Below are positions 1-8,129 of a stretch of 32,538 bases of DNA, piece by piece. Within the stretch, counting starts at the first letter, position 1, and the number at the start of each line of letters is the position of its first letter. The DNA is from Caulobacter endophyticus (GTDB lineage Bacteria; Pseudomonadota; Alphaproteobacteria; Caulobacterales; Caulobacteraceae): contig NZ_QDKQ01000061.1 in assembly GCF_003116815.1 (NCBI RefSeq), positions 1 through 32,538 of the forward strand, given 5' to 3'. A program made the translations under genes and the position numbers. The notes beneath the pieces were generated by a model. It ran no database searches. It saw only the letters and a list, made by a program, of their open reading frames with translations, and was not told the DNA's origin.

Positions 1-936
<936 letters not shown>

Positions 937-960
937 GGCCAGCGTCCATCCAGAACGACG

Positions 961-990
961 AAGGGGCCGCAAAAGCGGCCCCTTTTTCTT
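961..990 (+). terminator. Rho-independent terminator of sucB
   Basis: A perfect 10-bp stem, AAGGGGCCGC / GCGGCCCCTT, closes a four-base AAAA loop and runs into a T-rich tail (CTTTTTCTTT). It lies 24 bases after the sucB stop codon. Stem, loop and T-run all fit a textbook intrinsic terminator. Confidence 0.9.
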
Positions 991-1125
991 TGCCCGCACA
1001 ACCGGTGGCCGCTCGGCGAGCACTAACCTCCGTGTTGCAGATTTTTGCTTTATCAACCTGACATGGCGACCCGACATGCTTAAGCTTGGACTGAGTTCAT
1101 CAGTTCGCTTGGATCACGCTTTCGC

Positions 1126-2349
1126 ATGCGCACCCGTATTTCCGCCGCCCTGGCCGCGTTGAGCCTGCTTCTCCCTGCCACCGCCGCTATCGCCCAAACG
1201 AACGAACGCTACACCTACGACGCGCTCGGACGCCTCACCGCCGTGGATCGCAGTACGGGGAACGGCACGGTCTATGAGTACGACGCGGCCGGCAACCGGA
1301 CCCGGGTCGCTCCCTATCAGGGCTATCGCAACGCCGACTTCAGCGCCGGCCTCGGCGACTGGCAGGTCGCCACCTGGCAGGCGCCGGGCCACATCGTCAG
1401 CGTCAACAATCCAGGCTGGCATGGCAACGGCAACAACGTCCTGTGGTCCTACATCCCGGGCCAGCCTTCCAACGCCCTGGTCGATGTCCGCTCGGGCTGG
1501 ACCGCGGTCACTCCCGGACGGATCTACGACGTCTCGGTCTACGCCGCTGAGCATCGCGGCAAGGCGCATGGCCTGGTGGAATTCTACGCCGCCGACAAGG
1601 CGACCCTGATCTCTACGGTCCTCATGGACGGAACCGCCAGGGACGGCGGGGCCGCCGACGGCGCCCTCGCCAACTTCAACCAGTTGGGCGCGTTCGTCGC
1701 TGCGCCTGCGGGAGCGGCCTATACCCGCCTGAACCTCCGCCTGGCGTCCAACGGCGGAGAACACCCCTACGCCTTCTTCACCCGCCCGGCGCTTTCGATC
1801 GCGGTCCCCCAGCAGGAGGTCGTCAATCCGCGGTTCAAGTACGGCAACTTCGGCTGGTCCCTGGCGCTCGCGAACACCGGGCCCACCGCCATCGGCGTGA
1901 ACAACCCCGGTTGGTACGGCAACGGCAACGACGTTCTGTTCCTGTATGTCGCTGGCGCGACGACGAACGGCCTGATGGATCTTCGTTCGGACTTCATGCC
2001 GGCGGAACCCGGAGCGACCTACGAGGCGTCGGTGGCCGCGGCCCAGCACCGGGGGCAAGCCCAGCTGCTGATCGAGTTCTACGCCGCCGACAAGACCACC
2101 GTCCTGGCCCAGACCGCCCTGCCGGGCTCGGCCCGGGAAGGCGGCGCGTCCAATGGCGACATCGCCAACTTCAACATCCTGGGCGGCTTCGTCACCGCCC
2201 CGGCGGGCGCGGCCTATCGTCGGCTGAACCTCCGCCTGCACACGACCGGCGGCCAGGACCCCCACGCCTTCTTCACGCGTCCGATCTCGCGCAAGGCCAC
2301 CAGCGGCCAGCAGCAGCTGACCACCTGGTCGTCGCTCTACGGCTCCTAG
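1126..2349 (+). CDS. secreted YD-repeat protein with two tandem jelly-roll-like domains
   Basis: 407 residues. A signal peptide spans about residues 1-24, with cleavage after AIA. Two consecutive YD (RHS-type) repeats follow at about 29-60: YTYDALGRLTAVDR and YEYDAAGNRTRV. The rest is two homologous domains of about 155 residues, at about 68-220 and 231-386. Shared blocks in the same order are VNNPGWxGNGN, EFYAADK, ANFN, GAAYxRLNLRL and AFFTRP. Such domains resemble carbohydrate-binding or discoidin-like beta sandwiches, but that is inferred from sequence pattern only. RHS proteins are normally far larger, so a two-repeat protein without core or toxin tip is odd. The ATG at 1126 is chosen because the signal peptide starts there; no good ribosome-binding site is visible. 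The function is unknown; surface or periplasmic glycan binding is one possibility. Confidence 0.8.
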   Translation: MRTRISAALAALSLLLPATAAIAQTNERYTYDALGRLTAVDRSTGNGTVYEYDAAGNRTRVAPYQGYRNADFSAGLGDWQVATWQAPGHIVSVNNPGWHGNGNNVLWSYIPGQPSNALVDVRSGWTAVTPGRIYDVSVYAAEHRGKAHGLVEFYAADKATLISTVLMDGTARDGGAADGALANFNQLGAFVAAPAGAAYTRLNLRLASNGGEHPYAFFTRPALSIAVPQQEVVNPRFKYGNFGWSLALANTGPTAIGVNNPGWYGNGNDVLFLYVAGATTNGLMDLRSDFMPAEPGATYEASVAAAQHRGQAQLLIEFYAADKTTVLAQTALPGSAREGGASNGDIANFNILGGFVTAPAGAAYRRLNLRLHTTGGQDPHAFFTRPISRKATSGQQQLTTWSSLYGS

Positions 2350-2366
2350 AAGACGCGACCAAAGAA

Positions 2367-2398
2367 ACGGGCGAGCGGCCGCAAGGCCCCTCGCCCGT
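2367..2398. terminator. hairpin between convergent genes, probable bidirectional terminator
   Basis: ACGGGCGAG (2367-2375) pairs with CTCGCCCGT (2390-2398). An inner GGCC/GGCC pair extends the stem around a short loop. It sits between the stops of the YD-repeat gene (2349) and the aldo/keto reductase (2424), which face each other. There is no long T-run, so it may act as a weak terminator or need Rho. Confidence 0.5.
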
Positions 2399-2423
2399 CG
2401 TCCCTTCCCCTCGCGGGAGAAGA

Positions 2424-3263
2424 CTATTCAGCGTCCCAGCGGAACGCCGCGTCGATCCAGTCGCCGATCCGGCCGTCGGGGCGAGCCAGGCCGTAGACCT
2501 GGGCCATCTCCTCGTCGGTCAGGGTAAAGTCGAAGATCGCGAAGTTCTCGGCCAGGCGGACCGGGTTCTTGGTGCGCGGAATGGTGATCACGCCCTGCTG
2601 CACCTGCCAGCGCAAGGTCACCTGCCCCGGCGTCTTGCCGTACTTGTCGCCGATCGCTTTCAGCACCGGATCGTCGCCGACCTTGCCCTGGGCCAGCGGC
2701 GACCAGGCGGTGATCGAGGCGCCCAACCTGTCGGCCGTAGCCCGCAGGGTCTTCTGCGACAGATAGGGGTGATACTCGACCTGGTTGGTGGCCAACGGGG
2801 CTTCCGACAGGCTCGCGGCCTCCTGCATCAGCGCCGAGGGAAAGTTCGACAGGCCAATGGCGCGCGTGCGGCCGTCGGCCTTCACCGCGTTCAGTGCGGC
2901 GATGGTCTCGACCAGCGCCGGCTTGGGCTTGGGCCAGTGCAGCAGCAGGAGGTCGACCTGGTCGACCCGGAGCTTCCTAAGGCTCTCGTCGACCGAGCGC
3001 TGCAAATCACCGTCGGCGAACTTGTCGATCCAAACCTTGGTGGTGACGAAGATCTCGCTGCGCGGCACGCCGGTAGCCGCCAGGGCCGCGCCCACGTCCT
3101 GTTCGTTGCCGTAGATCTGGGCGGTGTCCACATGGCGATAGCCGAGCTCCAGCGCCTTCTCGGTCACGCTCTGGGCCAGGCCGTTCTCCAGTTGGTAGGT
3201 GCCCAGGCCGATGGCGGGGATCTCGACATCGCCCGAACGGACGCCGGGGGTGGGGTTCGACAT
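2424..3263 (-). CDS. aldo/keto reductase (2,5-diketo-D-gluconate reductase-like)
   Basis: 279 residues, the usual length of a prokaryotic AKR5-type enzyme. The catalytic tetrad is visible as Asp46 and Tyr51 (HVDTAQIYGNE), Lys76 (TTKVW) and His109 (LLLHWP). Later family motifs include GLSNF, NQVEYHP, WSPLAQGK and the C-terminal cofactor motif IPRTKNPVRLAEN. Such enzymes reduce aldehydes and ketones with NADPH in the cytoplasm. Overall similarity points to the DkgB/YafB group, but the substrate cannot be read from the sequence. The ATG at 3263 fits the family start. It is a single gene on the minus strand, with the next upstream gene (YjbR-like) about 40 bases away and possibly in the same transcript. 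Confidence 0.9.
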   Translation of the reverse strand: MSNPTPGVRSGDVEIPAIGLGTYQLENGLAQSVTEKALELGYRHVDTAQIYGNEQDVGAALAATGVPRSEIFVTTKVWIDKFADGDLQRSVDESLRKLRVDQVDLLLLHWPKPKPALVETIAALNAVKADGRTRAIGLSNFPSALMQEAASLSEAPLATNQVEYHPYLSQKTLRATADRLGASITAWSPLAQGKVGDDPVLKAIGDKYGKTPGQVTLRWQVQQGVITIPRTKNPVRLAENFAIFDFTLTDEEMAQVYGLARPDGRIGDWIDAAFRWDAE

Positions 3264-3304
3264 GGGAAGCTCCGCAAAATCTGGTCTGGCGGATATAGGC
3301 GCCC

Positions 3305-3652
3305 TCAGGCGCCTTCGTCATGGGCGCGGGCGACCTTCTTCGGCACGCAGGCGCGCCAGTGGCGCGCGAGCAGGCGCGTGACCGTTCCGGCCTCCACCGC
3401 CGACAGCCGCGCCAGCACCATGGGATAGTTCCGGTAGTGGTCGGTGACGTAGAACGCCTCGGGCGCGGCCTCGATCAGCATTTCGCGCTCTTCGAACGGC
3501 ACGCCGGGCAGCACCAGGCTGTCGCCGTCCTCCTTCAGGCGGGTCAGGAACTTGCCGTTCGCCTTGAGGCAGGGATAGCCATAGGACGTCCCGTTCGCGA
3601 CCAGCGGCAGGCAAAGGGCGAAGGCGCGGACCTCGTCATAGGTAATGGGCAT
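3305..3652 (-). CDS. MmcQ/YjbR family protein
   Basis: 115 residues, with the family pattern YDEVRAFALCLP near the start, then a short beta-rich body with KANGKFLTRL and LVLPGVPFEEREML, then AFYVTDHYRNYPMVLARL, and a basic end (WRACVPKK). This is the MmcQ/YjbR (DUF419) double-wing fold. Some members are proposed to bind DNA, but the family role is not established. The gene overlaps nothing and lies just upstream of, and on the same strand as, the aldo/keto reductase. The ATG at 3652 is the first in-frame Met; the shared 5' region is short and faces the divergent gene starting at 3688. Confidence 0.85.
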   Translation of the reverse strand: MPITYDEVRAFALCLPLVANGTSYGYPCLKANGKFLTRLKEDGDSLVLPGVPFEEREMLIEAAPEAFYVTDHYRNYPMVLARLSAVEAGTVTRLLARHWRACVPKKVARAHDEGA

Positions 3653-3671
3653 GGGCGAAGCTCCCTTCCCG

Positions 3672-3688
3672 CGACTATAGAGAGGCTA
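3672..3688 (+). promoter_or_regulatory. possible -10 element giving a leaderless or near-leaderless start
   Basis: GACTATAGAG lies directly before the ATG at 3688. A -10 box TATAG here would place transcription initiation at or within a few bases of the ATG. An AGAGG follows but is only two bases from the ATG, too close for normal ribosome binding. Leaderless messages are known to be common in Caulobacter. This is inference from spacing alone. Confidence 0.3.
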
Positions 3689-4548
3689 TGAGCGCGGAAA
3701 ACACCCTGAAGACGCCGATCCTCGTGCTGGGGGCCACCAGCCTGATCGGGACCTTCCTGATGCAGCGGCTGCAGGCCGACGGCCACGAGCCGATGGGGCT
3801 GTCGCGCCGGCCACCGGGAGGCGACGCCTGCTGGATCGACGCCGACCTCAAGGCCGACGACCTGGCCGAACAGCTGCCCGGCGCGGCCACGGTGTTCTCG
3901 CTGTCGCCGATCTGGCTGCTGCCGGTGGTGCTGCCGCTCCTGAAGGCGCGGGGCATGAAGCGCCTGGTGGCCTTCTCCTCGACCAGCCGCTTCACCAAGC
4001 AGGACTCGCCCGAGGCCTCCGAGCGCGCCGTGGCCAAGGCCCTGGCCGACGCCGAGGCCGCCGTCGAAGCCTTTTGCGCCGAGCACGGCGTGGCCTGGAC
4101 CATACTGCGCCCCACCCTGATCTACGCCGAGGGCCGCGACGGCAACGTCAGTCGCCTGGCCGGCCTGATCCGTCGCTTCAAGGTGCTGCCGCTGTCGGGA
4201 TCGGGCGACGGCCTGCGCCAGCCGGTCCATGCCGACGACCTGGCCGCCGGGGCCATCGCCGCCGCAAGCGCGCCCGCCGCCTTCGACCGGTCCTACGCCC
4301 TGGTCGGCGGCGAGACCCTGCCCTATCGCGAGATGGCCCGCCGGGTGTTCGAGGGCCTGGGCCGCCGGCCGGCGATCCTCGTGCTGCCGCCCTGGCTTTT
4401 CGGCCTGCTGCTGACCCTGGCGCGGCCGTTCTTCCCCGGCGCCACGGCGGCCATGGGCGCGCGGATGAGCCAGGACCTGGCGTTCGACTCGGCCGATGCG
4501 GTCAGGGATTTCGGCTGGGCGCCGAGGGATTTCAGGCCTCGGTTCTGA
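3688..4548 (+). CDS. NAD(P)-binding epimerase/NmrA-like protein
   Basis: 286 residues. The N-terminal Rossmann fold has an atypical glycine motif, LVLGATSLIGTFL (about 12-25), where GxxGxxG is GATSLIG. A central VAFSSTSRF strand follows at about 95, then TILRPTLIYAEGRDGN and the HADDLAAGA motif at about 180, which recurs in the extended SDR/NAD-dependent epimerase family. The YxxxK active-site motif typical of enzymatic members is not evident after SSTSRF, so it may belong to the atypical SDR group that only binds the cofactor. Its role is unknown. A G/C hairpin repeat begins five bases after the stop and fills the convergent gap to the next gene. Confidence 0.8.
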   Translation: MSAENTLKTPILVLGATSLIGTFLMQRLQADGHEPMGLSRRPPGGDACWIDADLKADDLAEQLPGAATVFSLSPIWLLPVVLPLLKARGMKRLVAFSSTSRFTKQDSPEASERAVAKALADAEAAVEAFCAEHGVAWTILRPTLIYAEGRDGNVSRLAGLIRRFKVLPLSGSGDGLRQPVHADDLAAGAIAAASAPAAFDRSYALVGGETLPYREMARRVFEGLGRRPAILVLPPWLFGLLLTLARPFFPGATAAMGARMSQDLAFDSADAVRDFGWAPRDFRPRF

Positions 4549-4552
4549 TGAA

Positions 4553-4678
4553 CCTCCCCCTGTGGGGGAGGCGGCCGAAGGCCGGAGGGGGGACGTTTTC
4601 AGCTGCCGCTGGCGGGGCCGATTCAGCAGAAACTCCCCCCACCGATCGCTACGCGATCGCCTCCCCCACAGGGGGAGG
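4553..4678. repeat. paired G/C-rich hairpin repeat, family A copy 1
   Basis: Two inverted half-units face each other. The left one reads CCTCCCCC-tgt-GGGGGAGG, then stem CGGCC-gaa-GGCCG, then GAGGGGGG. The right one, read on the opposite strand, has the same first stem followed by the different stem CGATCGC/GCGATCG and GTGGGGGG. It occupies the gap between the convergent stops at 4548 and 4690. Related copies lie at 7596, 10625, 16129 and 21444. It may act as a terminator or REP/BIME-like element. Confidence 0.85.
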
Positions 4679-4689
4679 CCCCGTCATCT

Positions 4690-4947
4690 TCAAGCCAACC
4701 CCGCCCTTCCATAATACAGCATCACTGCCGTCGGCCGCTTCAGCCCGCGGCGGATTCTCGGGCCGAACTTGGTCGCTGAAAGCAGGCGCTGGACCATCGC
4801 CTCGTCGCCGGCCCGGCGGAACGCCCTGGCCGAGGCCGACCACAGGGCCGTGGTCGCCGGATGCGGCAGGACGACGCCGGCCGCCAAGCCCAGGGCCAGG
4901 AGGCTCCAGCCGAAGGCGCGGTTCAGGATCGGGTCGGGACGGGTCAT
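4690..4947 (-). CDS. small protein of unknown function downstream of catalase
   Basis: 85 residues with one hydrophobic segment at about 12-30 (FGWSLLALGLAAGVVLP), followed by a basic, amphipathic half. A single-pass inner-membrane protein is the simplest reading. I do not recognise the family. The start at 4947 is well supported: reading on the minus strand, AAAGGAGA precedes the ATG by seven bases. It lies 79 bases downstream of katA on the same strand, with a hairpin between, so it may be read through from katA or have its own promoter. Confidence 0.65.
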   Translation of the reverse strand: MTRPDPILNRAFGWSLLALGLAAGVVLPHPATTALWSASARAFRRAGDEAMVQRLLSATKFGPRIRRGLKRPTAVMLYYGRAGLA

Positions 4948-4975
4948 TGGATGTCTCCTTTCATGGGGTGGAGGA

Positions 4976-5004
4976 GGACCGCCGGGCTGGGCGGGTGGCG
5001 GTCC
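4976..5004 (-). terminator. hairpin after catalase gene
   Basis: GGACCGCC (4976-4983) pairs perfectly with GGCGGTCC (4997-5004) around a 13-base loop. It lies 22 bases past the catalase stop and before the small gene starting at 4947. On the minus strand the following sequence is TCCTCC rather than a T-run, so it would be a weak intrinsic terminator or an attenuator between the two genes. Confidence 0.5.
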
Positions 5005-5026
5005 TTTCGGGCCGCCGAGCGAGCGT

Positions 5027-6487
5027 CTACTCGGCGGCGATGGGGGCCGCGTCGAACGCGATCCCCAGTCTCGAAGCCACGCCCGCGGCGTAGGCCGGGT
5101 CGGCGCGGTGGAAGTGAACGAGCTGCCGGCGCACGATCGCTTCCGGCACGCCCTGCATGGCCGCGGCGATGTTGCCGAACAGCTGGGCCTGCTGGTCCGG
5201 GCTCATCAGCCGGAAGAGCGCGCCCGGCTGGGCGTAGTCGTCATTGCCGGCGCGGTGATCGAACCGGTCGGCGTCGCCGTATAGGCGCAGCGGCGGCTCG
5301 GCGGCTGCAGCATCCTGTACCGGCCCGCCGAAGCTGCTGGGCTCGTACCAGGCCTGCGTCCGCTTCGGCGCGTCGAAGCGCATGGCGCCGTCGGCGTGGT
5401 AGTGGTTCACCGGACAGCGCGGCCTGTTGACCGGCAACGCCTCGTAATGCGTGCCCACCCGGTAGCGATGCGCGTCGGCATAGGCGAACAGCCGGCCCTG
5501 CAGCACCTTGTCGGGCGAGAAGCCGATCCCAGGCACGATGTTCGACGGCGAGAACGAGCTCTGCTCGACCTCGGCGAAGTAGTTGTCCGGGTTGCGGTTC
5601 AGCTCCAGCACGCCGACCTCGATCAGCGGGAAGTCGGCATGCGGCCACACCTTGGTCAGGTCGAACGGATCGAAGGCCGTCTCGCGCGCCTGGGCTTCCG
5701 TCATGATCTGCACCTTCAGGGTCCAGCGCGGGTAGTCGCCGCCCTCGATGGCCTCGAACAGGTCGCGCTGGGCGCTCTCGCGGTCGCCCGCGATCACCGC
5801 ATCGCCCTCGTCGTTGGTCCAGGTGCGAATGCCCTGCTGGGACTTGAAGTGGAACTTCACCCAGACGCGCTCATTGGCGTCGTTGATGAAGCTGTAGGTG
5901 TGGCTGCCGAAGCCGTGCATGTGGCGATAGCCCTGCGGCAGGCCGCGGTCCGAGAACAGGATCGTCACCTGGTGCAGGCTTTCGGGCGAAAGGCTCCAGA
6001 AATCCCACATCGCCGTGGGCGAGCGCAGGTTCGACACCGGATGGCGCTTCTGGGTGCGGATGAAGTCGGGGAACTTCAGCGGATCGCGGATGAAGAAAAC
6101 CGGGGTGTTGTTGCCCACCAGGTCCCAGTTGCCCTCCTCGGTATAGACCTTCAGGGCGAAGCCGCGCACGTCGCGCTCGGCGTCGGCCGCACCGCGCTCG
6201 CCGGCCACGGTGGAAAAGCGCAGCAGCACTTCGGACTGGGCGCCCGGCTGCAGGGCCTTGGCTTTCGTATAGGCGCTGATGTCGTGGGTGATGGTCAGCG
6301 TACCGTAGGCGGCCGAGCCCTTGGCGTGGACCACGCGCTCGGGGATGCGCTCGCGGTTCTGGTGCGCCAGCTTCTCGATCAGCTGGTAGTCCTGCATCAG
6401 CAGCGGGCCGCGCGGGCCGGCCGACAGGCTGTTCTGGTTGTCCGCGACGGGCGCGCCGGCCGTGGTGGTCAGGATGGTCTTGGTCAT
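5027..6487 (-). CDS. katA: monofunctional haem catalase
   Basis: 486 residues from the chosen start, the small-subunit (clade 3) catalase size. The distal haem His lies in RVVHAKGSAAYG, the active-site Asn in VGNNTPVFFIRDP, and the proximal haem Tyr in RLFAYADAHRYRVGTHY. The NADPH-binding-type region and core are intact. The enzyme splits hydrogen peroxide into water and oxygen. The frame stays open to a TTG at 6544, but the ATG at 6487 is preferred: the protein then begins MTKTILTTTAGAPVADNQNS, the normal catalase beginning, and GAGGGC precedes it. An inverted repeat upstream may be an operator. The gene symbol is by family; other catalase names are possible. Confidence 0.93.
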   Translation of the reverse strand: MTKTILTTTAGAPVADNQNSLSAGPRGPLLMQDYQLIEKLAHQNRERIPERVVHAKGSAAYGTLTITHDISAYTKAKALQPGAQSEVLLRFSTVAGERGAADAERDVRGFALKVYTEEGNWDLVGNNTPVFFIRDPLKFPDFIRTQKRHPVSNLRSPTAMWDFWSLSPESLHQVTILFSDRGLPQGYRHMHGFGSHTYSFINDANERVWVKFHFKSQQGIRTWTNDEGDAVIAGDRESAQRDLFEAIEGGDYPRWTLKVQIMTEAQARETAFDPFDLTKVWPHADFPLIEVGVLELNRNPDNYFAEVEQSSFSPSNIVPGIGFSPDKVLQGRLFAYADAHRYRVGTHYEALPVNRPRCPVNHYHADGAMRFDAPKRTQAWYEPSSFGGPVQDAAAAEPPLRLYGDADRFDHRAGNDDYAQPGALFRLMSPDQQAQLFGNIAAAMQGVPEAIVRRQLVHFHRADPAYAAGVASRLGIAFDAAPIAAE

Positions 6488-6529
6488 GTCGCCCTCGTCG
6501 AATGTCGTAGCGCCACTGTCGCCAGCGGC

Positions 6530-6585
6530 GTTCGATAAATCCAACTGATCGTTTTTCTCGGCAGGATCGGAAAGTTCTATCGAAC
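6530..6585 (-). promoter_or_regulatory. inverted repeat upstream of catalase, possible operator
   Basis: GTTCGATA (6530-6537) and TATCGAAC (6578-6585) are perfect inverted copies separated by 40 bases, in the region before the catalase ATG at 6487. On the minus strand an ATAG with a seven-base spacing pattern gives a partial match to the OxyR site form (ATAG-N7-CTAT repeated), but only one of the four quarter-sites is good. This would suit a peroxide-responsive gene; it is not proven. Confidence 0.3.
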
Positions 6586-6664
6586 ATTAGCGCGGGCGAT
6601 CACCCGGTTCTTGGAAGGACGCATCGGCTCGACCCGAGGGGCGCGGCGGTTTAAGCCAAGCCGC

Positions 6665-7591
6665 ATGACCGCCATCCTGCCCGACGCCGCCGCCGCCAAC
6701 TGGGTCGACCGCTACGCCCCGCAGTCCCTGCGCCCGTGGCTGAAACTGGGACGCTTCGACCGTCCGGCGGGCATCTGGCTGCTGATGCTGCCCGGCTGGC
6801 AGGGCATCGCCCTGGCGGCGGCCGAAAAGGGCCAGCTGCCAAACCCGTGGCTGCTGATCGCCTTCTTCGTCGGGGCGGCGCTGATGCGGGCGGCCGGCTG
6901 CGCCTTCAACGACATCGTCGACCGAGACTTCGACGCCCAGGTGGCCCGCACGGCCCTGCGCCCGATCCCGGCCGGCCTGATCACCGTCAAGCAGGCCTGG
7001 CTGTTCCTGGTCGGCTGCAGCCTGACCAGTTTCCTCATCCTGATCTGCCTGGGCTGGGTGGCCATCGGCCTAGGCGTGGCCTCGCTGGTGCTGGTGGCCG
7101 GCTATCCGTTCATGAAGCGGATCACCTGGTGGCCGCAGGCGTGGCTCGGCCTGACCTTCAACTGGGGCGCTCTCCTGGGCTACGCCGCCGCCACCCACAC
7201 CCTGTCGTGGTCGGCCGCCCTGCTCTACGCCTCGGGCGTCTTCTGGACCCTCGGCTACGACACGATTTACGCCATCCAGGACATCGAGGACGACGCCCTG
7301 GCCGGCGTGAAGTCTTCGACCCGGCGCCTCGGCTCCAAGGTCCGCGAGGGCGTGGCGATCTTCTACGTCCTGGCCTTCGTGCTGGCCCTGGCGGCCGCCT
7401 GGGTCGGGGGGCTGGGTCCGCTGTTCCTGCCGCTGCTGGGCCTGTTTGGCCTGCACCTGTCGCGCCAGGCCTTCGCCACCAATGTCGACGACGGCCCCGG
7501 CGCGCTGAAGATCTTCAAGTCCAACGCCCAGGCCGGCGCGATCCTGGTTCTGGCCCTGGTGGCCGGGCTATGGACGCCAGCGGGGTTCTGA
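6665..7591 (+). CDS. ubiA: 4-hydroxybenzoate polyprenyltransferase
   Basis: 308 residues from the ATG at 6665. It is an integral membrane prenyltransferase with eight or nine helices. The first Asp-rich motif is NDIVDRDFD at 82-90, followed by RTALRPIPAG. The second is DTIYAIQDIEDD at 199-210. Both bind the magnesium-diphosphate of the prenyl donor. UbiA attaches the polyprenyl tail to 4-hydroxybenzoate in ubiquinone synthesis at the inner membrane. An in-frame TTG at 6611 would add an 18-residue Arg-rich extension not typical of the family, so the ATG is preferred. ubiD, which acts one step later, is also in this window at 14589. A hairpin repeat starts five bases after the stop. Confidence 0.93.
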   Translation: MTAILPDAAAANWVDRYAPQSLRPWLKLGRFDRPAGIWLLMLPGWQGIALAAAEKGQLPNPWLLIAFFVGAALMRAAGCAFNDIVDRDFDAQVARTALRPIPAGLITVKQAWLFLVGCSLTSFLILICLGWVAIGLGVASLVLVAGYPFMKRITWWPQAWLGLTFNWGALLGYAAATHTLSWSAALLYASGVFWTLGYDTIYAIQDIEDDALAGVKSSTRRLGSKVREGVAIFYVLAFVLALAAAWVGGLGPLFLPLLGLFGLHLSRQAFATNVDDGPGALKIFKSNAQAGAILVLALVAGLWTPAGF

Positions 7592-7595
7592 GGAA

Positions 7596-7722
7596 CCTCC
7601 CCCTCTGGGGGAGGCGGCCGAAGGCCGGTGGGGGGCCGTTTTCAACCGCCGCCGAGGTGGCCGATTTCGTGATCCCTCCCCCCACCGATCGCTGACGCGA
7701 TCGCCTCCCCCAGAGGGGGAGG
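7596..7722. repeat. paired G/C-rich hairpin repeat, family A copy 2
   Basis: The left half-unit is CCTCCCCC-tct-GGGGGAGG with second stem CGGCC-gaa-GGCCG. The right half-unit is inverted, with second stem CGATCG and loop TGAC. The outer arms extend to AACC/GGTT at 7594-7724. It fills the gap between the convergent ubiA (stop 7591) and LprI-like gene (stop 7726) almost exactly. Confidence 0.85.
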
Positions 7723-7725
7723 TTC

Positions 7726-8067
7726 CTAGAACGGCCCCGCTCGATAGATCCGCTCCATCGAGCGTTCCAGCTCGCCCAGCCGGCGGTCATAGGCCCGGTT
7801 CAGGCAGGCGCGGTTGGCCTTGCAGCCCGCGCGATCGTTCAGCCAGGCCTGCTGCCCGTCCATCAGCGCGCCGCGCGCGCCCATGCCCATGGTGCGCTTG
7901 TTGATGTCGTAGAGCACGCTCATCCGCACGTCCTTGTTGTCGAGGCCGCGATCGGCGCAGATCGCCCGCTCGTCGGCTCGCCGGGCCTTGGCGCAGTCGA
8001 AGCTGGCCGCCTGCGCGGCTCCTGCAAGACCGAGGAAGACGAGAGCGGCGGCGATCGGCAAGCGCAT
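7726..8067 (-). CDS. secreted LprI/DUF1311-like protein
   Basis: 113 residues with a signal peptide (about 1-20, ending AAQA). The mature part has Cys pairs in FDCAKARRADERAICAD and GCKANRACLNRAYDRRLGEL, the pattern of the DUF1311 / lysozyme-inhibitor LprI family of small periplasmic disulfide-bonded proteins. Some relatives inhibit lysozyme, but that activity cannot be assumed here. The ATG at 8067 is chosen because GGAGGG lies seven bases upstream and the signal peptide starts there; an upstream ATG at 8103 would bury the signal. The gene is divergent from the desaturase-like gene at 8130. Confidence 0.8.
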   Translation of the reverse strand: MRLPIAAALVFLGLAGAAQAASFDCAKARRADERAICADRGLDNKDVRMSVLYDINKRTMGMGARGALMDGQQAWLNDRAGCKANRACLNRAYDRRLGELERSMERIYRAGPF

Positions 8068-8129
8068 GAAAACCCTCCGGAAACGGACGTGACCTAACGG
8101 CATTCTGTCGGGCTGAACCTGAATGTGCG

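Noticed and set aside
1126..2349. Polymorphic RHS toxin with immunity gene
   Set aside because: There is no RHS core, no variable C-terminal toxin and no small immunity gene next to it; only two YD repeats are present.
6488..6544. N-terminal extension of catalase from a TTG
   Set aside because: The extension is not catalase-like, and the ATG at 6487 gives the normal family start with a ribosome-binding site.
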